The notes under the pieces: generated by a model
Seen by the model: the letters and a program-made list of their open reading frames with translations, nothing else
Told to the model about the DNA's origin: nothing
Database searches by the model: none
Made by a program: the position numbers and the translations under genes
Origin: an uncultured Pelagibacteraceae bacterium
GTDB taxonomy: Bacteria; Pseudomonadota; Alphaproteobacteria; Pelagibacterales; Pelagibacteraceae
Reading direction: 5' to 3'
DNA: 59,861 nucleotides
Assembly (NCBI GenBank): GCA_902593445.1
Contig: CACJIJ010000003.1
Coordinates: 1 to 59,861 of the forward strand
Shown here: positions 51,677-59,861 of the stretch, one piece after another
How positions within the stretch are numbered: the first letter of the stretch is position 1
How the letters are laid out: each line of letters begins with the position of its first letter

Positions 51677-53754
51677 AAAAAGATATATTTATAATTCTAC
51701 CATTTAAAGAAAGTTTGAATCCTAAATTGGCAGGTGCAGTATCTTTATATGTTAAAGATACTACAAAATATTCAAAATTTAAAAAAAGAATACAAATTAT
51801 TTCTTCAGACGATTTAAAAGATAGATCTAAAATATTTAGAAATAAAAATTATATTATTAATTTTTGTAAAAAATATAGAAATCAAAAAATAAAAATAATT
51901 GAAATACATAATAGACCAGAGTATCTAAATTATATAAAAAAATATTTTCCTAATGCTAAGATTAATGTTGTTTTTCATAATGACCCATTATCAATAAGGG
52001 GCTCGATAAAAAGAGAGGAGCGTGAAGATATAATATCTAACTCACATAAAGTTATTTTCATAAGTAGATGGATACAACAAAGGTTTTTTTCTCAGTTCAA
52101 AAATTCAAATTTATCAAATACCATAATAATACCACATGGAGTTAATAAGTTAAAAAAAATAAATCTTAGTAAAAAGAAAAAAAATATATTATTTGTTGCT
52201 AAATTGAATAATGCCAAAGGTTACCATATTTATTGTGAAGCAGCAGTAAAATTTAAAAAATATGATCCTACATGGAATTTTATTGCCATTGGTAATGAAA
52301 CTAGAAAAAAAATTTTCCCAGACCCTAATGTTGTAAAAGAAATTGGTTATAAAAAAAATTCTGAAGTTTTAGATTACTACAAAAAATCAGAAATTGCCAT
52401 CGGCAATTCTGTATGGGATGAGCCCTTAGGTAGAATTGCAATAGAGGCGAGTAGCAGAATGTGTTTGCCAATAATTTCAAATAAAGCTGGATTGTCAGAA
52501 TCTAAAAATATAGCATTGGTTTTAAAAAAAAATGACTCATCACATTTATTTAATATCTTAAAAAAAGTTACAAAAGATAAGAATTATAGAAAACAAAAGC
52601 AAAAATTATTTTATAAAAAAAATAACTTCGAATTAACAAAAATATCAGAAAAATTGGATTTTTTAAGACAAGATTTAATTGAAAAAAATAAAATAGATAA
52701 AAAATTTAATCAGAAAAGAGTGTTGCATATAGCAAACTTTAATGAAAATGCTGACGGAAGACTTTATTATTCTTTTGCTAACAAATTAAACAACGGATTC
52801 ATTAAAAATAATTATATAGTTCAGACTATTAGCGATCGTTTTTTTTTAAAATTGAATAGATCTTTCTTGAAACCTTTTAGTAAAGTTAACAAATTTAATG
52901 AAAAAATACTAAATACACTTAAAAATTTTTCTCCTCATGTGTTGTTAATTGGCCATGTATTTAACATAAATGATGTGGTTTACAATTACTGTAAAAAAAA
53001 TAACATTAAAATTGTTTCTTGGTTTATAGACTCTATATCCTCAGAATTTTTAAGCGGAAAAAAAAGAGAATTATTTTTTAAAAATCTATCTATTGTTGAT
53101 TATTGTTTTTTAACATCTTCACCAAAAATTTTTAAAAAACATAAATATTTTAAAAAATTAAAGTTTATTCCTAATCCTGTTGATATATCGATAGATAATT
53201 ATAAAAATTTTAACGATGATAATTTAGAGTACGATGTTTTTGTGGCGATTAGTCATGGTCAAAATAGAGGTATATTAAAAAAAGGGAAGATCGATGAAAG
53301 AGAAAAATTTGTAAATGAACTTATTAATAATTTACCACAAAACAAATTTGCGCAATTTGGAATAAATAATTTTGAACCAGTTTGGGGATCAAATTATTAT
53401 CATTATCTCTCCAAATCTAAAATGGCTTTAAATATTAGCAGGGGAACTTATCAACAAAAATACTCTAGTGATAGAATTTCATCATTAATGGGCAATGGAC
53501 TTTTAGTTTTTATAAATAAAAAAACAAACTTTCAAAAAATATTCTCAAAAAAAGAAGTTGTATATTACTCAAATTCATTAGATCTATTAAAAAAAATAAA
53601 ATTTTTTTCATCTAACGATAATGAAAGAAAAAAAATAGCTAAATTAGGACATGACAAGTATCATAAATTTATGAGCAATGTAGTTGTGTCAAAATATATT
53701 ATGTCATGTATTGAACTAGAAACTTTTAAAAAACCTTTTTGGCATGCCGTTTAA
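51673..53754 (+). CDS. Two-domain glycosyltransferase (GT4-like N-terminus, CgeB/GT-B-like C-terminus)
   Basis: N-half ILFVAKLNNAKGYHIYCEAA and GNSVWDEPLGRIAIEASSRMCLPIISNKAGLSE; C-half SKMALNISRGTYQQKYSSDRISSLMGNGLLVF. Confidence 0.75.
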   Translation: MKKDIFIILPFKESLNPKLAGAVSLYVKDTTKYSKFKKRIQIISSDDLKDRSKIFRNKNYIINFCKKYRNQKIKIIEIHNRPEYLNYIKKYFPNAKINVVFHNDPLSIRGSIKREEREDIISNSHKVIFISRWIQQRFFSQFKNSNLSNTIIIPHGVNKLKKINLSKKKKNILFVAKLNNAKGYHIYCEAAVKFKKYDPTWNFIAIGNETRKKIFPDPNVVKEIGYKKNSEVLDYYKKSEIAIGNSVWDEPLGRIAIEASSRMCLPIISNKAGLSESKNIALVLKKNDSSHLFNILKKVTKDKNYRKQKQKLFYKKNNFELTKISEKLDFLRQDLIEKNKIDKKFNQKRVLHIANFNENADGRLYYSFANKLNNGFIKNNYIVQTISDRFFLKLNRSFLKPFSKVNKFNEKILNTLKNFSPHVLLIGHVFNINDVVYNYCKKNNIKIVSWFIDSISSEFLSGKKRELFFKNLSIVDYCFLTSSPKIFKKHKYFKKLKFIPNPVDISIDNYKNFNDDNLEYDVFVAISHGQNRGILKKGKIDEREKFVNELINNLPQNKFAQFGINNFEPVWGSNYYHYLSKSKMALNISRGTYQQKYSSDRISSLMGNGLLVFINKKTNFQKIFSKKEVVYYSNSLDLLKKIKFFSSNDNERKKIAKLGHDKYHKFMSNVVVSKYIMSCIELETFKKPFWHAV

Positions 53755-53765
53755 AAAAAGATATT

Positions 53766-54662
53766 ATGTTTTCAATTTTAATACCTACATTTAATAATAA
53801 AGAATATTTAAAATTTTGTATTAGAAGTTTAAAAAATAATTCTGATTTTAATAACCAAATAATCTGCCATGTAAATGTTGGAGAGGATGGAACCTTAAAT
53901 TTTTTAAAGCAAAATAATATCGAATATTCATATACAAAATACAATTCTGGTATATGCGAAGGTATAAACAAAGCTGCAAAATTAGCGAAATTTGAATATT
54001 TACTTTATGCACACGACGACTTCTATTTTTGTCCAGGTTGGGACTCTATCTTATCAGAGGAAGTTAAAAAAATTGGTCATAATAATTTTTATCTTTCAGG
54101 TACAATGATGCATCAGGGTCAAATTAAGTTTAATTGTGGTAATACACCTTATAATTTTGATGAAAAAAAATTTTTAGATGAGTATAAAAATCATAATTTT
54201 TACGACTTTCAAGGATCAACCTGGGCTCCATCTTTAGTGCATAAAGATATATGGAATAAAGTAGGTGGTTTTAGTGAAGAATATTTTCCTGGAACCGGAT
54301 CAGATCCTGATTTTAATATGAAATTATGGAATATAGGAATAAGATTCTTTAAGGGTATAAATAATTTCAAAGTTTATCACTTTGGATCGATAGTTCTTAG
54401 AAAAAAGATTACAAAGGTTTCCAATAAAAAATATGGAAGCATAGGTGCAAAAATATTTCTAATTAAATGGGGTATAACTATTAAATTTTTTAAAAGATTT
54501 TATTTAAAATCAAATACAAAATATTTTAATCCACTGACAGAACCTGAAAAAAATATTATTTATTATATCAACTTGTTTAAATGTAAATTGTATTATTTTT
54601 ATTTAAAGATTTTTAAAAGAAAATTGATTAATACTATTTTTGATAAACAAAATAATAATTAA
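53766..54662 (+). CDS. Glycosyltransferase family 2 protein
   Basis: FSILIPTFNNKEYLKFCIRSLKNN, YAHDDFYFCPGWD, GTGSDPDFNMKLW; start 53766 preferred over 53739. Confidence 0.85.
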   Translation: MFSILIPTFNNKEYLKFCIRSLKNNSDFNNQIICHVNVGEDGTLNFLKQNNIEYSYTKYNSGICEGINKAAKLAKFEYLLYAHDDFYFCPGWDSILSEEVKKIGHNNFYLSGTMMHQGQIKFNCGNTPYNFDEKKFLDEYKNHNFYDFQGSTWAPSLVHKDIWNKVGGFSEEYFPGTGSDPDFNMKLWNIGIRFFKGINNFKVYHFGSIVLRKKITKVSNKKYGSIGAKIFLIKWGITIKFFKRFYLKSNTKYFNPLTEPEKNIIYYINLFKCKLYYFYLKIFKRKLINTIFDKQNNN

Positions 54663-55537
54663 TAGATATATTTTTTGTCAAATTTTGACCTTTTAAAGGA
54701 TGGAAAACCAAAAAAAGAACATATAAATCCTTCCACTTTGTAATATTTATACTTTACTTTTTTCGGGTTTATTAAAATATAAATAAATATTTGTAATAGG
54801 TTTAAAATTATATTTGGTAGACATACAGATAAAGCCTTAAATGTACCATAATATTTTTTATGATAGTAAAATTTAGACCATTGTCCATGCCAACCTCCAA
54901 CTAAATAAGTACTTTCTTTTTCATCAAAATTTGAAAATGTAGTTGAGTGAAGATTTAATTTAGTGTTATTTTTTTTATCCATTTTTGTATGATTATAAAA
55001 TGCATTTGTTATTAAATATAATTTGTAATCTAAAATGTTGCATTTTTTAAAAAAATCGTTTTCTTCGTAATATAAAAAAAAATTCTCATCAAAACCATTA
55101 ATTTTTTTAAATATTTTTGTTTCAAAAAGCATTGCTTGACCATTAATTTTTTTTTCTTCAACAAACAATTTATTTTTATATTTTATTTTTTTATGAATAT
55201 GTATTGGACTAATTGATCCAAATTTTTTTATTTTTTTACAAGCACTTAATAAATGATTTAGCGTATAAGTGTAAATTTTTGTATCTGGATTCATAACAAA
55301 AAAATATTTTGTTTTAATCTTTTTTGATGCACAATTTATTGCTCTTCCAAATCCAATATTTTTCCTCAAGAATATATCTACATTTTTATATTTTTGTTTT
55401 ACAATTTTTTCTAAATTTTTATCAAATGAATTTTCGATGACGATTATTTTATATTTATTTGATAATTTTTTAAGATGATGTAGAATTAAATTTTTTGATC
55501 TATATGATGGTAGAACAATAGTTAAATTTTTATTCAT
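54659..55537 (-). CDS. Glycosyltransferase family 2 protein (rhamnosyltransferase-like)
   Basis: LTIVLPSYRSKNLILHHLKKL, FLRKNIGFGRAINCASKK, VMNPDTKI, NGFDENFFLYYEENDFFKKC. Confidence 0.85.
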   Translation of the reverse strand: MNKNLTIVLPSYRSKNLILHHLKKLSNKYKIIVIENSFDKNLEKIVKQKYKNVDIFLRKNIGFGRAINCASKKIKTKYFFVMNPDTKIYTYTLNHLLSACKKIKKFGSISPIHIHKKIKYKNKLFVEEKKINGQAMLFETKIFKKINGFDENFFLYYEENDFFKKCNILDYKLYLITNAFYNHTKMDKKNNTKLNLHSTTFSNFDEKESTYLVGGWHGQWSKFYYHKKYYGTFKALSVCLPNIILNLLQIFIYILINPKKVKYKYYKVEGFICSFFGFPSFKRSKFDKKYIY

Positions 55538-55583
55538 TTATATTAATTTGTAAATCTTTATGATTAATAATCTAAATTTTAAA

Positions 55584-56285
55584 TCAATTTAATACTCTTT
55601 TTAATTTTTTTAGATTCATTGTTTGCTTCAAAGGATAACCAATTTCTGTTTTTTTTGCCTTAATCGTATTTTTATTATGTGTCTTAGCAAAACTATAAGC
55701 TGACTTTGCTTTACCTCCTACATTAATTATTCCAAATCTATTTATCAATTTTGGTAGCATTAAAGCAACATCTTCGTGAAAAATATAATTTGAGTATAGA
55801 TTTGTATAAGCTTTTTTATGAGCAAATGGTTTTTCTGTCATTTGAATTCTTAGTACAAGAGAATTTTTATACATTAACACTGATGCTTCACCACCCATTT
55901 TTGACAAACCATAATTATTTATTGGTTTAATTCCATCAGTTTCTTTGTAATTACCTTTAGTGCATTCATAGACGTAGTTTGTTGAGAAATAAATAATTTT
56001 TATTTTAAATTTTTGACAAATTTTTACTAGGTTTGCTGTTCCTATTATATTTAAATCAATACTTTTTGAAATATTACTTTCATGTTGATTCATCGGGCGA
56101 GATAAACCAGCCGTATGTATAATCATATCTGGCTTGTTTTTTATTATGCATTTTTCTATAGATTTGAGATTAAGTATATTTAATTCCTTTTTTGAAAAAA
56201 ATTTTAGATTTAATTCTTTATTCTTTTTTTTTAAAACTTTTGCAAATCTTCCATTTCCACCAGTTACTAATATTGGTTTTCTCAT
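55584..56285 (-). CDS. RmlD-like NAD(P)-dependent sugar reductase (short SDR)
   Basis: ILVTGGNGRFAKVL, IIHTAGLSRPM, YFSTNYVYE, YGLSKMGGE (YxxxK). Confidence 0.8.
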   Translation of the reverse strand: MRKPILVTGGNGRFAKVLKKKNKELNLKFFSKKELNILNLKSIEKCIIKNKPDMIIHTAGLSRPMNQHESNISKSIDLNIIGTANLVKICQKFKIKIIYFSTNYVYECTKGNYKETDGIKPINNYGLSKMGGEASVLMYKNSLVLRIQMTEKPFAHKKAYTNLYSNYIFHEDVALMLPKLINRFGIINVGGKAKSAYSFAKTHNKNTIKAKKTEIGYPLKQTMNLKKLKRVLN

Positions 56286-56806
56286 CTATATTTAATAAAA
56301 TTTTTAAAAGATATATTTGCTTTATCTTTAGCTGAAATAATTGGTTTTTTTATTGGCCATTTAATGTTTAAATCTTTATCATTCCATAAAATACCTCTTT
56401 CAAATTTTTTATCTCTATATTCTGTCATTTTATAATGTAATATTGATTCACTAGACAGGCTACAATACCCATGAGCAAATCCTCCAGGTATATAGAGTGA
56501 ATTGTTTAGTTTTTCAGATAATATTATCGAAAAATATTGGCCCATCGTTTTTGAATTTTTTCTACAATCAACAACCACATCAAAAATCTTTCCTTTTAAT
56601 ACTGTGATAAATTTACCTTGAGGTTTTTTTATCTGAAGATGTAAACCTCTAATAACATTTTTTTTAGAAAGTGAAATTATATCGAACGGAAACTTTTTTT
56701 TTATTAACTTATTTAAGAAAAGTTCTCTTGTATATCCTCTTTTATCATTAAAAGTGTCTTTCTTATAAATTTTTAATCCATTAAATTTTGTTTTTATTAT
56801 TTTCAT
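56282..56806 (-). CDS. rmlC: dTDP-4-dehydrorhamnose 3,5-epimerase-like (RmlC)
   Basis: DKRGYTRELF, NVIRGLHLQIKKPQGKFITVLKGKIFDVVVD, YIPGGFAHGYCSLS. Confidence 0.9.
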   Translation of the reverse strand: MKIIKTKFNGLKIYKKDTFNDKRGYTRELFLNKLIKKKFPFDIISLSKKNVIRGLHLQIKKPQGKFITVLKGKIFDVVVDCRKNSKTMGQYFSIILSEKLNNSLYIPGGFAHGYCSLSSESILHYKMTEYRDKKFERGILWNDKDLNIKWPIKKPIISAKDKANISFKNFIKYR

Positions 56807-57999
56807 TTATTAATTAATTTTGTAAAAACTTTACAAATATAATTCGCATCATCAATTGACATTCCGTGATGACAACCTAAAAGAATTCCATTTTTCATAA
56901 CATCATCAGCTACCGCATTACAGTTTTTGGAAGATTTGTATATTTTGTTTCTCATAACCGGTTGTTTTAAAATATTACCCGTAAAAATTGTTCTTGTTTG
57001 AATGTTATTTTTTTCAAAATATATTTGAAGTTCTTTTCTATTAAAAAACTTATTTTTTTTAATTACTAATGGAAATGCTAACCATGGCGTCTTAACACCT
57101 TGGTACATTTCTGGTAATTTAAATAAATTATTATAATTTTTAAAAAAGGATATTAATGTTTTAAAATTTCTATTTCTTATCTTAATATTCTCTTTAAGTT
57201 TTTTTAACTGTTCTAATGCAAATGCAGCAGAAATTTCAGATGGAATAAAATTATATCCTAATTCTGAGAATACATATTTTGCATCGTATTCAATACCAGA
57301 AACCTTTATATTAAATCTTTTTTTTATACTTTCAGATTCATTAAAGGTAGCTGAAGATCTTCCCCATCCTCGAAGTAATTTTGCTTTTTCATACAATTTA
57401 TAATCATTAAAACAAACTATGCCACCTGTACCTGCTCCATTTATAATATGAGATGCATAAAAGCTATTTGTTACAATATCAGAATAATAACCAGTATTGC
57501 CTTTATTAAAGGAATAACCAATTGTATCTGCTGAGTCTTCGATCACTTTTAATTTATATTTTTTTGCTATTCTAGATATGCTTCTCCAATTAGCTATATT
57601 TCCTAAAAGATTTGGAATCATTATTGCAACAGTTTTTTTGTTGATACACTTTTCTATTTGTTTAAAGTCAGCCACAAATTTATTTTGCTCAACACCTATA
57701 AAATGAGGTACTAGCCCTAATTGATAAATGGGTGCAACAGTAGTTGAAAAAGTTAAATTTGGTGTAATAATTTCATATCCTTTTTTAAAATTTAAAGAGG
57801 CAAGTGCCAATAAATTAGCAGATGACCCAGAGTTAACCATTAAACCATATTTTTTACCAAAAATTTTGGAAACTTTTTTTTCCAAAATTTTTACATTTTT
57901 TCCTCCTGCTAAGGATAAACTATTATATTTTAAAACATTTAAAACAGCATTTATTTCTTTTTTATCATAAACTGCTCTACCGTAATAAATTTTTTTCAT
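56803..57999 (-). CDS. DegT/DnrJ/EryC1-fold PLP enzyme, predicted sugar 3-dehydratase (active-site Lys replaced by His)
   Basis: GLMVNSGSSANLLALASL, VIEDSADTIGYSF, NSFYASHIINGAGTGG. Confidence 0.8.
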   Translation of the reverse strand: MKKIYYGRAVYDKKEINAVLNVLKYNSLSLAGGKNVKILEKKVSKIFGKKYGLMVNSGSSANLLALASLNFKKGYEIITPNLTFSTTVAPIYQLGLVPHFIGVEQNKFVADFKQIEKCINKKTVAIMIPNLLGNIANWRSISRIAKKYKLKVIEDSADTIGYSFNKGNTGYYSDIVTNSFYASHIINGAGTGGIVCFNDYKLYEKAKLLRGWGRSSATFNESESIKKRFNIKVSGIEYDAKYVFSELGYNFIPSEISAAFALEQLKKLKENIKIRNRNFKTLISFFKNYNNLFKLPEMYQGVKTPWLAFPLVIKKNKFFNRKELQIYFEKNNIQTRTIFTGNILKQPVMRNKIYKSSKNCNAVADDVMKNGILLGCHHGMSIDDANYICKVFTKLINK

Positions 58000-58109
58000 A
58001 AAGATTAATAATTTAAAAGTTAATGAAATTATTTATTATATTAATTTTATGAATTTTCCAACCATTTAGTTCTAAAGAGAAATTATATAGCATAATATGT
58101 TATTCTAAT

Positions 58110-58988
58110 TTAATTTTTAGTTTTTAAAATTTTTTTTAGATAATTAGAATATTCACATTTTCCATAAAATTTTATTTGATTTGAAATATTTTTTTTATTT
58201 ATCCATTTTTTTATAAAGGCAATTTCCTCTAAGCAAGCAATTTTTAAACCTTGTTGGTTTTCTATTGCTTGAACAAAAGCTGAAGTTTTGTAAAAATCAT
58301 CTATAGATCCAGTATCTAACCAGGCACCACCTCTACCAATAATATCAGCATTAAGTTTATTTTTTTTCTTATAAATATTTAGTAAGTCAACTATTTCCAA
58401 TTCATTTCTTTTAGATGGTTTTAATGTTTTCGAATATTTAGACACATTTTTATCAAAAAAATATAAACCAGTTATTGCATAGTCAGAAAAAAATTTTTTT
58501 GGTTTTTCTTTTATTGAAACAACCTTATTTCGTGAATTAATCTTTGCAACACCAAATAATTCGGGATTGAAAACTTTATGTAACAATATCTTGGCACCTA
58601 TTTTTAATTTTGAGTTGTTGATTAAATTTTTGGTTAAATTCTGACCATAAAAAAAATTATCACCAAGTATTAAGGCAACATTTTTTTTATTTATAAATTT
58701 TTCTCCAAGAATAAAAGCGTCTGGCAAACCACGTGGCTTATCTTGCTCTTCATATTTAATCTTAATGCCCAAATTTTTGCCATTTGGTATTATTTTTTTA
58801 TATTGATCTAATTGACCTTTATTTACAATTATCAAAATATCTTTTATGTTGGCTAACATCAAAATTGATAATGGGTAAAATATTAAAGGTTTATCATGGA
58901 TTGGTAGTAGTTGTTTATTTACAGCTTTAGTTAAAGGACTCATTCTGGTACCTAAACCTCCAGCCAAAATTATCCCCTTATTTATCAT
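58110..58988 (-). CDS. rmlA: Glucose-1-phosphate thymidylyltransferase
   Basis: KGIILAGGLGTRMSPLTKAVNKQLLPIHDKPLIFYPLSILMLA; YEEQDKPRGLPDAFILGE. Confidence 0.94.
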   Translation of the reverse strand: MINKGIILAGGLGTRMSPLTKAVNKQLLPIHDKPLIFYPLSILMLANIKDILIIVNKGQLDQYKKIIPNGKNLGIKIKYEEQDKPRGLPDAFILGEKFINKKNVALILGDNFFYGQNLTKNLINNSKLKIGAKILLHKVFNPELFGVAKINSRNKVVSIKEKPKKFFSDYAITGLYFFDKNVSKYSKTLKPSKRNELEIVDLLNIYKKKNKLNADIIGRGGAWLDTGSIDDFYKTSAFVQAIENQQGLKIACLEEIAFIKKWINKKNISNQIKFYGKCEYSNYLKKILKTKN

Positions 58989-59861
58989 TTAGATCCAAAT
59001 CTTTTTATAATGTCTTCTTTTTTAAATGATTTAAAATATAAACTGTTATTAATATACCATACAACAGTTTTATTAAGTCCTTCATTTATATTATTTTGTT
59101 TAGTCCATTTAAGTTCTTTTATTATTTTTTTGCTATTGAGAGCATAACGTTGATCATGGCCCGGTCTATCTTTTATAAATTTAATTTTTGATTTTGTATT
59201 AAACTTATTTTTTTTGAATATTTTAAATAATTTTGAACATATGTTTAAATTATTAATATTTTCATTTGATCCAATATTATAAAACTCACCTTTTTTCCCT
59301 TTTGTATAAATTTTATGTAAAGCTTCACAGTGATCGACCACATAAATCCACTCTCTAGAGTTTTTTCCATCACCATAAATAGGTAAATCTCTATTATTAA
59401 TAATATTATAAATTAGCTTGGGTATTAATTTTTCTGGGTGTTGCTTTGGACCATAATTATTTGAGCAATTTGTTATAATTATTGGAAGTCCATAAGTAAC
59501 ATAATAAGAATAAACTAAATGATCTGATGATGCCTTGCTTGCTGCATAGGGGGATGATGGTTTATAAGGATAATTTTCTGCAGTCCTACCTTTGGCTATA
59601 TCACCATAAACTTCGTCTGTAGATACATGTATCAATTTAAATTTTTTATTTTTTTTATAATAATTTTTTACAGCCTCTAAAAGATTGTATACAGCAAGTA
59701 TATTGTTTTTAATAAAAGGGTAGGGCGTATCTATAGATCTATCAACATGAGTTTCAGCAGCAAGGTTAAATATAGCTGTAGGTTTTTCATTTGATAAAAT
59801 TTTAGAAATTCTATTTTTATTTCCTATATCACATTTAATAAATTTATAATTTTTATTATTC
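58985..59861 (-). CDS. rmlB: dTDP-glucose 4,6-dehydratase, N-terminus truncated by window edge
   Basis: Frame open through window end; FKLIHVSTDEVYGD, YPYKPSSPYAASKASSDHLV, NNYGPKQHPEKLIP; ATG at 59635 is internal. Confidence 0.94.
   Translation of the reverse strand, partial: NNKNYKFIKCDIGNKNRISKILSNEKPTAIFNLAAETHVDRSIDTPYPFIKNNILAVYNLLEAVKNYYKKNKKFKLIHVSTDEVYGDIAKGRTAENYPYKPSSPYAASKASSDHLVYSYYVTYGLPIIITNCSNNYGPKQHPEKLIPKLIYNIINNRDLPIYGDGKNSREWIYVVDHCEALHKIYTKGKKGEFYNIGSNENINNLNICSKLFKIFKKNKFNTKSKIKFIKDRPGHDQRYALNSKKIIKELKWTKQNNINEGLNKTVVWYINNSLYFKSFKKEDIIKRFGSK

Overview
This 59.9-kb AT-rich, tightly packed window looks like a SAR11/Pelagibacter-type alphaproteobacterial chromosome, judged from gene content, gene order and coding density by eye. 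About 1-49 kb is mostly a streamlined core genome: pstCAB-phoU-phoB, znuA/znuCB-zur with two Zur-box-like palindromes, argS-nagZ-scpAB-tatABC-serS-yajC-secDF, uvrA/ssb-gyrA-coaD-ppi-tgt, recG/sdhE, a cell-wall gene set, tmk-holB-metG-tatD, nhaA, an sbmA/bacA-like transporter and glpX. It also carries four tRNAs: Lys-TTT, Ser-TGA, Pro-TGG and Glu-TTC. Downstream of tRNA-Glu (about 49.4 kb to the end) the content changes to an accessory surface-polysaccharide region: a CmoA-like and an FkbM-like methyltransferase, a GIY-YIG protein, three glycosyltransferase genes and a truncated rmlB-rmlA-DegT-rmlC-rmlD-like cluster. The most interesting observation is that the DegT-fold enzyme has His where the PLP-binding Lys is expected, in the motif SFYASH. 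This suggests a sugar 3-dehydratase and therefore a dTDP-3,6-dideoxyhexose pathway rather than plain rhamnose or an amino sugar. No CRISPR array, rRNA, transposase or prophage was seen. All family calls come from reading the translated proteins; no database search was run.
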